In this document: one piece after another, positions 1-10,274 of the stretch
Position numbering within the stretch: the stretch's first letter is position 1
Layout: each line of letters opens with the position of its first letter
Assembly (NCBI RefSeq): GCF_003522965.1
Contig: NZ_CP031513.1
Span: 1,674,001 to 1,738,000, forward strand
Direction: 5' to 3'
Length of the DNA stretch: 64,000 nt
DNA from: Bombilactobacillus bombi
Lineage (GTDB): Bacteria; Bacillota; Bacilli; Lactobacillales; Lactobacillaceae
Notes under the pieces: model-generated
Database searches by the model: none
Seen by the model: only the letters and a program-made list of their open reading frames with translations
Told to the model about the DNA's origin: nothing
Made by a program: the position numbers and the translations under genes

Positions 1-354
1 TGAACCAAAAGTGGTTAAAACACTTAAAACAGTTCGTTTATCACGATCTGAATAATTCAAATATAGTAACGGGGTTACTAAAATTAAAACAATATAAATG
101 ATAATTCCAAAAATTAAAACATTAATACCATGCTGCAGTGTTTTTTCATCGATGGGAACCATAAATGAATTAAACGCTAAAGCTGGCAATGAGACAGATA
201 GTACTACTTTAGTCATCATTTTGCCAAATTTTCCATCAAAGATTCCCTTTTTTCGTAGGATAAACCCAAGTAAAATAATTAACAAAGTAGACGAAATAGC
301 ACTTATTATGTCCATATTGGTGAAAGTTTTTTGTAAAACTTTCGCTAAATTCAT
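1..354 (-). CDS. AEC-family (auxin efflux carrier-like) permease, N-terminal part
   Basis: Runs off the left edge, so only the first 118 codons are seen on the reverse strand. The start is an ATG at 354 preceded by AGGAGGA. The peptide has hydrophobic segments at about residues 15-33 and 76-96 and contains LGFILRKKGIFDGKFGKMMT followed by VVLSVSLPALAFNSF. That 'helix, RKKG, helix with conserved Pro' start is typical of AEC permeases, which in lactic acid bacteria move malate and other organic acids across the membrane. The substrate cannot be told from this fragment. A good promoter and a cre-like site lie upstream. The plus-strand reading frame at 98-409 is antisense to this gene and not real. 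Confidence 0.8.
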   Translation of the reverse strand, partial: MNLAKVLQKTFTNMDIISAISSTLLIILLGFILRKKGIFDGKFGKMMTKVVLSVSLPALAFNSFMVPIDEKTLQHGINVLIFGIIIYIVLILVTPLLYLNYSDRDKRTVLSVLTTFGS

Positions 355-394
355 GATGCTCCTCCTTATATATTCCAATCTGTATTACAACTTA

Positions 395-423
395 AGTATA
401 ACGAAATAACAATTTACTGGCAA
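395..423 (-). promoter_or_regulatory. Promoter of the AEC permease gene
   Basis: On the reverse strand, TTGCCA (418-423) and TATACT (395-400) are separated by 17 bases, about 40 bases before the ATG at 354. The match to a sigma-A promoter is strong; function is inferred. Confidence 0.55.
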
Positions 424-461
424 CCAATAACAATATTTGATAATCAGGTATGTGCCAACAG

Positions 462-475
462 TGTAAACGATTTCT
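462..475 (+). promoter_or_regulatory. cre-like site upstream of the AEC permease
   Basis: TGTAAACGATTTCT differs from the CcpA consensus TGWAANCGNTNWCA only at the last base. It lies about 40 bases upstream of the -35 hexamer of the permease promoter, so catabolite control of this transporter is plausible. This is a motif match only. The rest of the 355-568 gap shows nothing else I can name. Confidence 0.35.
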
Positions 476-568
476 TTTATTAGTCAAAAGTTCATTAAAT
501 AACAATATATTATTGAAGTTGTCAGTGATTTTAAAGATTATTTTTAAATAAAAGTGTGCGGTTATATA

Positions 569-1288
569 TTAATCATGTCCAGTTAGATAAACCATTATAT
601 TTTCTTTGTCATAGCGGTGGTGGGTTTCGGATAATTCAAAAGGAATATCATTTCCTAAAAATACTACTTGCTTTACTTTTAAAACTGGATCATCAATTTT
701 ACAATCTAAATACTTTTTGTCATCATTACTGGGTTTAGCGGCACTGATTTTCCTATAAGCAGCACCAATTTTTTGATGAAGTTGTCTTTCTATGTATTCA
801 TAGATAGATTCTTTTAGAACATTTTCATCAATACCTGGAATAACTTTGACAGGCATTTTCGTATACTCTAATGCATAAGATTCATTATCAACTATTCTTA
901 ATCTATGAATATCGTAAATCATATCGTGACTTTTTAAATTTAAATATTGCATATCGAGTTTATCAGGGTAATGAAAGCCAAAGCTAATAATTTTACTATT
1001 AATATTATGATTTTTACCCAATAGTTTAGTTGTTCCAACATATTGATCAATATTGGCATTAAACTGGGTCATTATTTGTGCATCAGCGCGAACAAATGTT
1101 CCAGAACCACGTTGTGTATAGACTAAACCAGTTTTAATTAGATGCTCTAAAGCTTTGCGAATAGTGACACGACTAGTGTTGAACTCCAAAGCTAATTTAT
1201 TTTGCTGAGGAAAAGGAGAACCAGGGGGATAAACACCATCCTTTATTCTTTTTCTAAGGATATTTTCAATTTCCAAGTATTTAGGCAA
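569..1288 (-). CDS. GntR-family (HutC/UTRA type) transcription regulator
   Basis: A 239-residue regulator with an N-terminal winged helix-turn-helix (residues about 2-70, with FNTSRVTIRKALEHL as the recognition region and RGSGTFV closing the wing) and a C-terminal UTRA effector domain (about 90-235). Such proteins usually repress sugar operons and sense a phosphosugar. It is divergent from the GH1/EIIC operon starting at 1472, and the shared intergenic region holds a 42-bp palindrome, so it most likely controls that operon and itself. The start is a TTG at 1288 with GAAGAGAG upstream; no in-frame ATG fits better. Family assignment is firm; the ligand is unknown. Confidence 0.88.
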   Translation of the reverse strand: MPKYLEIENILRKRIKDGVYPPGSPFPQQNKLALEFNTSRVTIRKALEHLIKTGLVYTQRGSGTFVRADAQIMTQFNANIDQYVGTTKLLGKNHNINSKIISFGFHYPDKLDMQYLNLKSHDMIYDIHRLRIVDNESYALEYTKMPVKVIPGIDENVLKESIYEYIERQLHQKIGAAYRKISAAKPSNDDKKYLDCKIDDPVLKVKQVVFLGNDIPFELSETHHRYDKENIMVYLTGHD

Positions 1289-1393
1289 TAGACTCTCTTC
1301 ATTTCACAGATATTTTGGAATTAATCCATTTAAATAATCCCAATTTAATATCATTATAAAAGAATTATATAAGCAAAACCAGTATTGATTTAC

Positions 1394-1435
1394 AAATAAG
1401 TATTTACTTTTATAAATAAAAGTATATACTTATTT
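1394..1435. promoter_or_regulatory. 42-bp near-perfect palindrome: GntR operator with embedded promoter
   Basis: Two 20-base arms (1394-1413 and 1416-1435) separated by two bases match as inverted repeats at 19 of 20 positions. Each arm contains a smaller AAGTATATACTT-type dyad (AAGTATTTACTT on the left). A plausible promoter for the GH1 gene, TTTACT (1403-1408) and TATACT (1425-1430) with 16-base spacing, lies inside the palindrome, so a bound regulator would block polymerase. The likely binder is the divergent GntR protein. Confidence 0.6.
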
Positions 1436-1471
1436 TTGTATAAAATAGCGTTTTCAAAGGAGTGTTTGCGA

Positions 1472-2845
1472 ATGACAGTATTAAAATCTGATTTTTTCTG
1501 GGGTAATTCTACTTCCAGTATGCAAACGGAAGGAGCAATCAATGAAGGTGGAAAAGGTCAATCAGTGTATGATGTGCGACCATCTACAAAGAATGCATCT
1601 GATTGGAAAGTAGCAATTGATGAATATCATCGCTATCCAGAAGATATTTCCTTGATGAAAGATTTAGGTATGAATTTTTATCGATTTCAAATTTCTTGGA
1701 GTCGTGTGCAGCCTAAAGGTGAGGGTGAATTTAATCCTGAAGGAATTAAATTTTATCATGATTTGATTGATGAACTGTTAGCTAACAATATTCAGCCCAT
1801 GATTTGTCTATATCATTTTGATATGCCGCTTTATCAAGCTCAACAATATAACGGTTTTATCAGTAAAAAGGTTATTAACCATTTTGTGACATATGGTAAA
1901 AAAATGATTGAGGAATTTGGTAATCAAGTCAAATATTGGATTACTTTTAATGAACAAAACTTGTACAGTACGCGCGAAGCCTTTAATTGTAGTGGGTACT
2001 TAACTGGTGAACAGTCAGTACATGATCTTTATCAAATTCAACATAATATTGTATTGGCACATGCACGGATTACAAATTATATTCATCAAAATTATCCTAA
2101 TTTGTTAATTGGCGGAATGGAAGCGTTTCAGGAGATGTATCCAGCTACATCTAATCCGCAAGATGTTGCAGCAGTTCGTAAATGTAAAGAATTTAATGAC
2201 TATAACTTATTGCGAATATTTACTGAAGGTCAATATTCTGATGAAGTTGTAGCCTTTATGAAGCAAAACTATCTAGCTGATATCTTACAAGTAGATGAAT
2301 TAGCTGAAATTGCCCAAACTCGTAGCGATTTTATTAGTTTTAGTTACTATGCTACATCTTGTATTGATAGCAGTAAGATTCCTGTAGGGACAATTCCTAA
2401 TGATTATAGCTACTTGGGACAAGCACATAATCATTATTTAGCAACTAATGAATGGAATTGGCAAATTGACTCTCAAGGGTTTTATGGTGTTTTAATGGAT
2501 CTTTATAATCGGACACATTTACCAATTTTTCCAATTGAAAATGGTATTGGTGTACGTGAGAACTGGGATGGTCAACATCCAATTAATGACACTTATCGAA
2601 TTCAATATCATCGCCATCATCTGCAAGCTCTCAAAAATGCAGTAGCTGATGGAGCTAATGTTATCGGGTATTTAGGTTGGGGTTTAATTGATATACCTAG
2701 TTCACAAGGAAATATGGACAAACGTTATGGTGTAGTTTATGTAAACCGCTCTAATCATGATTTAAAAGATTTAAAGCGAATACCTAAGCAAAGTTATTAC
2801 TGGCTCCAACGTGTAATTAAATCTAATGGAGAAAGTTTATATTGA
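1472..2845 (+). CDS. 6-phospho-beta-glucosidase, GH1 family
   Basis: A 457-residue cytoplasmic GH1 enzyme expected to hydrolyse phosphorylated beta-glucosides imported by the PTS. The acid/base Glu161 is in TFNEQN (usually TFNEIN) and the nucleophile Glu356 in PIENGIG. The C-terminal DKRYGVVYV segment preceded by a Ser matches the Ser-Lys-Tyr phosphate-binding signature of the 6-phospho enzymes. I chose the ATG at 1472 because AAAGGAG lies at 1456-1462; the longer frame from 1436 has no ribosome site and overlaps the promoter. It is followed after 25 bases by a cellobiose-type EIIC. Aglycone preference cannot be read from the sequence. Confidence 0.93.
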   Translation: MTVLKSDFFWGNSTSSMQTEGAINEGGKGQSVYDVRPSTKNASDWKVAIDEYHRYPEDISLMKDLGMNFYRFQISWSRVQPKGEGEFNPEGIKFYHDLIDELLANNIQPMICLYHFDMPLYQAQQYNGFISKKVINHFVTYGKKMIEEFGNQVKYWITFNEQNLYSTREAFNCSGYLTGEQSVHDLYQIQHNIVLAHARITNYIHQNYPNLLIGGMEAFQEMYPATSNPQDVAAVRKCKEFNDYNLLRIFTEGQYSDEVVAFMKQNYLADILQVDELAEIAQTRSDFISFSYYATSCIDSSKIPVGTIPNDYSYLGQAHNHYLATNEWNWQIDSQGFYGVLMDLYNRTHLPIFPIENGIGVRENWDGQHPINDTYRIQYHRHHLQALKNAVADGANVIGYLGWGLIDIPSSQGNMDKRYGVVYVNRSNHDLKDLKRIPKQSYYWLQRVIKSNGESLY

Positions 2846-2870
2846 AAGTGTCTTGAAAGAAGGAAAATAA

Positions 2871-4190
2871 ATGGCTACTCTAACTAAGAGTCGTGGGAAA
2901 AAATTTTTTGATAAATTTACTGCTGTATCTGTAAAGATTGGTAATGAAATACACTTGCGTTCTTTACGTGATTCATTTGCTGTTATTATGCCCTTGTTTA
3001 TTTTAGCTGGCTTAGGAGTATTAATGAATAATGTGCTTTTCCCACAATTTGTTCATGGACAAAATTTAACTAACTTGCAATTATGGGGAAATAATATTAC
3101 TAACGGAACTCTAAATATCGCAGGATTAGCTTTGGCTCCTGTAATTGGCTATACTTTAGCGATTAATAAACAATTTAAGAATGGAATACTTTCAGCAGTT
3201 ATAGCATTAGCTAGTTTAATTATAATGATGCCTAGTTCAATTAAATTAACAACTTTAAAAGGTGCTAAAAATACATTAGTTACAGGTGGTCTATCTTATA
3301 CTAATTTAGGTACAACAGGTATGTTTTCAGGAATTATTATTGGATTAGTAGCTACTGAATTGTTTATTTGGTTTTCTAAGATGAAGCATCTAAAAATTCA
3401 TTTAGGAGAAAATATCCCTCCAGCAGTAGCAGCTTCTTTTAATGATTTAATTCCAGCAATTTTTACGTTAAGTATTTTTGCATTAATTTCTACTTTATTA
3501 GTTATATATGGTAATACTAACTTAATTGATTTAATTACAAACTTAATTCAAGAACCATTACGAAAATTTAATACTAGCTTACCAGGAATGTTGTTTATTT
3601 ATAGTGTTGGTAATTTTCTATTTACCTTAGGAATACATCAGACTGTAATTAATGGCACATTATTAGATCCAGTCTTATTAATTAATATGAACAAGAATAT
3701 GGCGGCTTATGCTGCTCATAAACATATACCATATATTTTGACTTATACATTTCGTGATGTGTTTGGTATGGTAGGTGGGACTGGCTGTACATTATGCCTT
3801 TTGATTGCTATTTTCTTATTTTCAAAAATGAAATCTAGCAAGGATATTGCAAGTTTAGCTGTTGCTCCAGGACTATTTAATATTAATGAACCGGTAATTT
3901 TTGGATATCCAATTGTATTTAATATTCCAATGATGATTCCTTTTGTGTTGATGCCGGTCGTTGGAGATTTGATTGCTTATTTCTTTACATCCATTGGTTG
4001 GATGAATCGAGTAGTTGTGATGGTTCCTTGGACGACACCTCCGTTACTTAATGCATACTTGTGTACTGCTGGTGATTGGAGAGCAGTACTAGTCCAATTA
4101 CTTATTATTGTTATTGGGGTTATCTTTTATATACCGTTTATGTTTATGAGTGAAAAAGTTATGCAAAAAACGGCTCAACTACAACAATAA
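2871..4190 (+). CDS. PTS EIIC, lactose/cellobiose family (first copy)
   Basis: A 439-residue membrane permease domain of the cellobiose/diacetylchitobiose PTS family. It has about ten hydrophobic segments, the family signatures PPAVAASFNDLIPA (about residues 183-196) and FNINEPVIFGYPIVFNIPMM (about 337-356), and an MVPWTTPP loop near the end. It forms an operon with the GH1 gene upstream (25-base gap, AAGGA before the ATG). No EIIA or EIIB follows; only the EIIB/EIIA pair at 10275-10925 is available in this window, so the two EIICs may share it. It is a paralogue of the EIIC at 8870. Confidence 0.93.
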   Translation: MATLTKSRGKKFFDKFTAVSVKIGNEIHLRSLRDSFAVIMPLFILAGLGVLMNNVLFPQFVHGQNLTNLQLWGNNITNGTLNIAGLALAPVIGYTLAINKQFKNGILSAVIALASLIIMMPSSIKLTTLKGAKNTLVTGGLSYTNLGTTGMFSGIIIGLVATELFIWFSKMKHLKIHLGENIPPAVAASFNDLIPAIFTLSIFALISTLLVIYGNTNLIDLITNLIQEPLRKFNTSLPGMLFIYSVGNFLFTLGIHQTVINGTLLDPVLLINMNKNMAAYAAHKHIPYILTYTFRDVFGMVGGTGCTLCLLIAIFLFSKMKSSKDIASLAVAPGLFNINEPVIFGYPIVFNIPMMIPFVLMPVVGDLIAYFFTSIGWMNRVVVMVPWTTPPLLNAYLCTAGDWRAVLVQLLIIVIGVIFYIPFMFMSEKVMQKTAQLQQ

Positions 4191-4403
4191 TTATTTTATA
4201 AAATCCATTTTACTAGTTAAGTTTTAATGACAGCATATGTTTACTTTTACTATATCCAATAATTTATTAATTAGATTAGCAATTAACATAATAATTGGCT
4301 CGTCAGTACCTGATTGCATTTTTCTTAGTATAATTAGCAGACTATTATTTACAATTACTATATAATGAAAGGGTAAACAAATAAAACTTGAGGTGACAAT
4401 TTT

Positions 4404-5498
4404 ATGCGGATGTTAGGCGTTTCGGTTTATCCTGAGCAATCTACTTTTGCTAAAGACAAGGAGTACTTAGATTTAGCTCATAAATATGGTTATCAACGTG
4501 TGTTCACGTCGCTATTGCAATTAGTAGGCGATGACGGTGAAGATATTCTGGGAAAATTTAAACAAGTAGTGAATCATGCCAATTCTTTAGGAATGAAAGT
4601 TATTGTTGATATTAATCCGAGTTTGTTTGAATCTTTAAACATTAAATACGATGATTTATCCTTTTTCCACGAGTTAAAAGTTTGGGGACTGCGTTTGGAT
4701 GAAGGCTTTAGCGGTCTTGAGGAAGCACAAATGACTCGCAATCCTTATGGCTTGAAGATTGAACTAAATATGAGTCGTGGAACGCATTATTTACAACAAA
4801 TTATGGATTATGCACCTAATCCAGACAATTTATTGGGATGTCATAACTTTTATCCACAATCTTACACAGGTTTAAGTGAAGAAATTTTTCTAGATTATTC
4901 CCAATTATATCGTAAATTTAATATTCATAGTGCTGCTTTTATTTCATCCCATGCAGCTACAACTGGTCCATGGCCAGTTAGTGAAGGGTTACCGACTCTT
5001 GAAAGTGATCGCCAACGTCCAGTGACTTCTCAAGTTAATCATTTAATTCTAACAAATATGGTTGATGATGTGATTATTGGTAATGCCTATGCTTCAGAAG
5101 AAGAACTTAAAGCAATTGCCAGTGCATTTAAAGCTCCAGAACCATTTTTGCAAGTAGAATTCAATGCCAACATAAATGGTACAGAACGTAAGATTGCTTT
5201 GGACGAACTGCAATTGTATCGAGGAGATGCTTCCGCTTATCTTTTGCGTTCCACAATGTCACGCATTAAATATAAAGACGAAATTATTCCAGCACATGAT
5301 AATGAAGCTGACTTTCAGCGCGGAGATGTAATCGTAGTTAACGATAAGTATGCCCGCTATAAGGGTGAACTCCAAATTGCTTTGTGTTCTTTCCCTAATG
5401 ATGGTCGACGCAATGTAATTGGTAAGATTGCTGAAAGTGATCTAGCATTATTAGACTACATTAAACCTTGGAGCAGCTTTAAATTAGTAGAAAAATAA
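4404..5498 (+). CDS. mupG: DUF871 / MupG-like 6-phospho-N-acetylmuramidase family protein
   Basis: A 364-residue protein of the DUF871 family: an N-terminal TIM barrel (about residues 1-240, starting MRMLGVSVYPEQSTFAKDKE) and a small C-terminal beta domain (about 250-360) with the conserved GDVIVVNDKYARYKGELQIA region. In Staphylococcus aureus, MupG cleaves MurNAc-6-phosphate from GlcNAc during wall turnover. Lactobacilli carry several DUF871 copies beside beta-glucoside PTS genes, and their substrates are mostly untested. GAGGTGA precedes the ATG. It sits between two phospho-beta-glucosidase operons, which suggests a related phosphodisaccharide. The symbol is by family; the exact substrate is inferred. 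The 213-base gap before it holds no clear promoter. Confidence 0.75.
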   Translation: MRMLGVSVYPEQSTFAKDKEYLDLAHKYGYQRVFTSLLQLVGDDGEDILGKFKQVVNHANSLGMKVIVDINPSLFESLNIKYDDLSFFHELKVWGLRLDEGFSGLEEAQMTRNPYGLKIELNMSRGTHYLQQIMDYAPNPDNLLGCHNFYPQSYTGLSEEIFLDYSQLYRKFNIHSAAFISSHAATTGPWPVSEGLPTLESDRQRPVTSQVNHLILTNMVDDVIIGNAYASEEELKAIASAFKAPEPFLQVEFNANINGTERKIALDELQLYRGDASAYLLRSTMSRIKYKDEIIPAHDNEADFQRGDVIVVNDKYARYKGELQIALCSFPNDGRRNVIGKIAESDLALLDYIKPWSSFKLVEK

Positions 5499-5530
5499 AC
5501 ATTAATGTTAATCAATGTCATGATTAGATT

Positions 5531-5577
5531 GTCTCATAATTATTAGTTAAACACTAATGATTGTGAGATTTTTTTAT
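5531..5577 (+). terminator. Rho-independent terminator after mupG
   Basis: An imperfect stem with arms at 5531-5547 and 5553-5569, then a run of T at 5569-5576. Confidence 0.8.
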
Positions 5578-5586
5578 TACAGAAAG

Positions 5587-5647
5587 AAAGTGTTTTAATG
5601 ATACAATTATCAGGAATATTGAGTGCATTTATTTGGTAAAGTGTTTT
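5587..5647. promoter_or_regulatory. Two AAAGTGTTTT motifs upstream of the FGGY kinase
   Basis: Identical 10-mers AAAGTGTTTT lie at 5587-5596 and 5638-5647. The same motif occurs inverted at 7294-7303 before the second GH1 gene and as a palindrome, AAGTGTAAAACACTT, at 10213-10227 before EIIB. They may be operators of one local regulator, perhaps the RpiR protein at 11034; that link is a guess. Confidence 0.35.
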
Positions 5648-5687
5648 TTTCTTTGAAACAGTTTTCGAGTTTAAGGAAGGTGACAAA

Positions 5688-7226
5688 TTGAGTTATATTA
5701 TTGGAATTGACGTTGGGACCACAAATACAAAAGCTATTTTATATAATTTGACTGGAAAAGCCTTAGGACAAGCAAGCGCCAGTTATCCAATGTATCAAGA
5801 TAGTCCCGATATGGCGGAAGAGGATGCAGAAGAAATTTTTCAGGCCAGTTTAAAAGTGATTAACCAAGTGATTATTAATGCTCAAGTTGCAGGAAATGAA
5901 GTAATAGCACTTTCCTGGTCTGCTCAACAGCATAGCTTATTAGCTTTAGATACGGATTATCATCCTTTAATGCGAGTAATGACTTGGGCTGATAATCGTG
6001 CCGCTGCGATTACGCAAGAATTGAAAGAAACCGGTGTTGGATTAAAGATTTATCAACGTACCGGTTTACCAATTCATCCCATGGGACCAATTTACAAGTT
6101 ATTATGGCTTCAAAAGCAGCAAGCTCAACTTTTTCAAAAAGCTTCTTATTGGGTTGGCATCAAAGAATATTTGATTTGGCGATATACTGGAAAATTACAA
6201 GAAGAACAGTCGATGGCAGCCTCAACAGGCTTAATGAATCTACAAACTCTGACCTGGGATCCAAAATTGTTAGCTATTGCTGGAGTTAAAGAAGAACAAT
6301 TACCACCACTAGTACCAATTACCACGAAAATTACGGGTTTACGCTCTAAGTATGCTCAAGCTACAGGTTTGAGTACTAATGTTACAACAGTAATGGGAGC
6401 TACTGATGGAGCCTTATCAACCTTAGGATTAAGTGGCTTACAAACTGATACTTTAACAATTAATATTGGCACTTCGGCAGCAGTTCGAACGGTTAGTCCG
6501 CAGCCAATATTGGATCAAAAAGCACGTTTATTTTGTTATCCGATTTTGCGTGGCCAATATCTTATTGGTGGTCCTTTGAATAATGGCGGTATTATATTTG
6601 ATTGGGCTAAAAATGCTTTATTTAAGGATCAACAAACAACAGCTCAACTTTTAAAAATTAATGATTTTGATTTGTTAAATAAGATTGCTGCCACTTCACC
6701 TGTGGGAGCGCGGGGATTATTATTTCATCCTTATTTAGGAGGAGAGCGAGCGCCTTTGTGGAATGCTGATGCTCGAGGCTCATTTTACGGTTTAAATCGA
6801 CATCATACACGTGCTGATATGCTAAGAGCAGTGTTGGAAGGTATTGTCTTTAATATTTATACAGTAGCAACCACTTTGAAGCAAATAGTTCCTGCGCCTC
6901 AACAAATTTTAGTAACTGGAGGATTTGTTCAATCGACTTTAGGTGGACAAATCTTAGCAGATGTTTTTAATCAAAAAATTAGTATTCCTCAAATTCATGA
7001 AAGTGGTTGTTTAGCTGCGATGTTTTTAGCGAAAATTGCTTTGGGATTAGAAACTGATTGGTCTCATATTCAAAATAATATTAATTTACAACAGACTTTC
7101 ATACCAAATTATGAAGCTGTTCAACGATATCAGGAATTATTCCCTATTTATCTCCGGTTAAATAAGCATTTGTCTAATGAATATCAAGCAATTGCTAAAT
7201 ACCAACGTAAATATCAAAATAATTAA
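5688..7226 (+). CDS. gntK: FGGY-family carbohydrate kinase, gluconokinase-like
   Basis: A 512-residue sugar kinase with the two-domain FGGY actin-like fold. The N-terminal phosphate loop IGIDVGTTNTKAILY is at residues 4-18. The QQHSLLALD and TWADNRAA substrate-site segments follow, and the C-terminal GGFVQSTLGGQILADVF matches the FGGY signature. YPMYQDSPDMAEEDAEEIF near residue 40 resembles lactobacillar gluconokinases more than xylulokinases, so ATP-dependent phosphorylation of gluconate is the best call. The start is TTG at 5688 with AAGGAAGGTGA just upstream. No gluconate permease or 6-phosphogluconate dehydrogenase is nearby, so this is a single-gene unit closed by a terminator. Xylulose or another polyol remains possible. 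Confidence 0.78.
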   Translation: MSYIIGIDVGTTNTKAILYNLTGKALGQASASYPMYQDSPDMAEEDAEEIFQASLKVINQVIINAQVAGNEVIALSWSAQQHSLLALDTDYHPLMRVMTWADNRAAAITQELKETGVGLKIYQRTGLPIHPMGPIYKLLWLQKQQAQLFQKASYWVGIKEYLIWRYTGKLQEEQSMAASTGLMNLQTLTWDPKLLAIAGVKEEQLPPLVPITTKITGLRSKYAQATGLSTNVTTVMGATDGALSTLGLSGLQTDTLTINIGTSAAVRTVSPQPILDQKARLFCYPILRGQYLIGGPLNNGGIIFDWAKNALFKDQQTTAQLLKINDFDLLNKIAATSPVGARGLLFHPYLGGERAPLWNADARGSFYGLNRHHTRADMLRAVLEGIVFNIYTVATTLKQIVPAPQQILVTGGFVQSTLGGQILADVFNQKISIPQIHESGCLAAMFLAKIALGLETDWSHIQNNINLQQTFIPNYEAVQRYQELFPIYLRLNKHLSNEYQAIAKYQRKYQNN

Positions 7227-7235
7227 ACAAATATA

Positions 7236-7275
7236 AAAGTTCATTATTGATAATTTGTCAATAATGGACTTTTTA
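7236..7275 (+). terminator. Terminator after the FGGY kinase
   Basis: AAAGTTCATTATTGA pairs with TCAATAATGGACTTT across a 7-base loop, followed by Ts. One G-T wobble. Confidence 0.8.
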
Positions 7276-7360
7276 TTAATGTTTTTTTAGATGAAACACT
7301 TTTTGCTCTACAGCCCTTTAAGCAGGGTTGTTTTAATTTCTGAGTATGATAAATTAGTTT

Positions 7361-7388
7361 TTGTGAAACCGGTATCACTAGATACAAT
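7361..7388 (+). promoter_or_regulatory. Promoter with LacI-type operator before the second GH1 gene
   Basis: TTGTGA (7361-7366) and TACAAT (7383-7388) with 16-base spacing form a promoter. It is overlapped by the dyad GTGAAACCGGTATCAC (7363-7378), which has the central ACCGGT of LacI-family operators. Binding there would block the -35 region. The sequence differs from the sucrose operators at 25376 and 25444, so the cognate regulator is probably another LacI protein outside this window. An inverted AAAGTGTTTT motif lies upstream at 7294-7303. Confidence 0.6.
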
Positions 7389-7409
7389 GTTTTTCAGGAG
7401 GCTAATTAA

Positions 7410-8852
<1,443 letters not shown>

Positions 8853-8869
8853 TTTAGGATGTGAAAATA

Positions 8870-10165
8870 ATGTCTGAAAAATCAAGTGATTTTTTAAATA
8901 CTAAGTTAATTCCTTTCTTTAATAAGCTAGCTGCATCACGTCATTTGGTAGCTTTACGGGATGGAATGACTGCAGCTGTACCAATGATTATTATCGGCTC
9001 AGTTTTTATGATTATTGCTCAATTTCCAATTCAAGGCTACCAAACTTTTATGGCACATACTTTTGGTGCTAATTGGGCTACGATTGTACAATATCCGACT
9101 AATGCCTCTTTTCATATTATGGGTCTTGTTGCCGTAGCAGGTATTTCGTATAATTTAGCTAAAAGCTATAAAATTGATGCCTTTTCTGCAATGATTGTAG
9201 GAATTGGTGCGTTTATTTTGACGATTCCCTTAAAAACGGATAAAGCAGGAGACTTATGGGTACCTTTAAAACAACTAGACTCATCAGGATTGTTTATTGC
9301 TTTAATTGTTGGATTATTTATTACAGATTTTTATGTTTGGTTAGTGCATAAAAATATTACTATTAAGATGCCAGATAGTGTTCCACCAGCGGTAAGCAAT
9401 TCCTTTTCATCCTTAGTTCCTGGAGCAATTTCACTATTGCTAGTTTGGGTAATTAGATTGGCTGTTGAAGCTACCCCAATGAAGAGCATACCTAACATTA
9501 TTACATTTTTCCTAGAAACTCCATTGAGTCACTTAAACAACACACTACCAGGAGCTTTGGCTTGTGAACTTTTAATTTGTATATTATGGATTTTTGGTAT
9601 TCATGGATCTAATACTGTTAGCGGAGTTATGATGCCAATATGGTTAACCGCAATGGCTCAAAATGCTACTGCTTTAAAAGCAGGACAAGCTTTACCTAAT
9701 ATTGTTACAGAACAATTTTATGATAACTTTGTTCATATGGGTGGATCTGGTGCTACTATTGGATTAGCTTTACTAATCGCTTTTACCTCAAAGAGTCAAG
9801 AATACAAAACGTTAGGTGAACTTGTTGTTGGTCCAGCTATTTTCAATGTTAATGAGCCAATTATTTTTGGTTTACCAATCGTTTTAAATTATAAAATGAT
9901 CATACCGTTTATTGCTGCTCCGTTGACTAATGTAACTACAACATATTTAGCTATGAAGTGGGGCTGGGTTGCTAAAACAATGGGTGTAATGGTGCCTTGG
10001 ACAACTCCGCCAATTATGTCAGGATATTTAGCTACAGGTCATATATCAGGAGCAGTTATGCAAATTGTCGAAATTATTTTAGATACACTTATTTACATTG
10101 TATTCTTTAAGAGTATGGATAGAGATAAGTTTAAACAAGAACAATTAGCTGCTCAAGCAGATTAA
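8870..10165 (+). CDS. celB: PTS EIIC, lactose/cellobiose family (second copy)
   Basis: A 431-residue multi-span EIIC permease with the family segments MPDSVPPAVSNSFSSLVPGA, FNVNEPIIFGLPIVLNYKM and MVPWTTPP. It imports and, with EIIB, phosphorylates cellobiose-type disaccharides. I start it at the ATG at 8870 because TTAGGA ends ten bases upstream; the in-frame GTG at 8861 sits almost on top of that site. It lies 17 bases after the GH1 gene and 109 bases before EIIB. The C-terminus is cytoplasmic and charged. Confidence 0.93.
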   Translation: MSEKSSDFLNTKLIPFFNKLAASRHLVALRDGMTAAVPMIIIGSVFMIIAQFPIQGYQTFMAHTFGANWATIVQYPTNASFHIMGLVAVAGISYNLAKSYKIDAFSAMIVGIGAFILTIPLKTDKAGDLWVPLKQLDSSGLFIALIVGLFITDFYVWLVHKNITIKMPDSVPPAVSNSFSSLVPGAISLLLVWVIRLAVEATPMKSIPNIITFFLETPLSHLNNTLPGALACELLICILWIFGIHGSNTVSGVMMPIWLTAMAQNATALKAGQALPNIVTEQFYDNFVHMGGSGATIGLALLIAFTSKSQEYKTLGELVVGPAIFNVNEPIIFGLPIVLNYKMIIPFIAAPLTNVTTTYLAMKWGWVAKTMGVMVPWTTPPIMSGYLATGHISGAVMQIVEIILDTLIYIVFFKSMDRDKFKQEQLAAQAD

Positions 10166-10212
10166 TATTATTTCTTTATTGTACATTGTTGTGATAAAAT
10201 AAATTAGAAACT

Positions 10213-10227
10213 AAGTGTAAAACACTT
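10213..10227. promoter_or_regulatory. AAGTGT-AAA-ACACTT palindrome upstream of EIIB
   Basis: A perfect 6-base inverted repeat with a 3-base centre, in the 109-base gap before EIIB. It contains the motif repeated upstream of the kinase and second GH1 genes. The gap suggests EIIB-EIIA may have its own control, though I find no convincing promoter hexamers there. Confidence 0.4.
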
Positions 10228-10274
10228 TAACAGTATTATTAGCTTGACAAGATATTATTAAAGGAGAATTTATC

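Noticed and set aside
98-409. 103-codon plus-strand frame at the left edge
   Set aside because: It is antisense to the AEC permease, whose reverse-strand frame has a ribosome site and family motifs.
10244-10249. TTGACA before EIIB as a -35 box
   Set aside because: A matching -10 would fall inside the EIIB start region, over the ribosome site and ATG.
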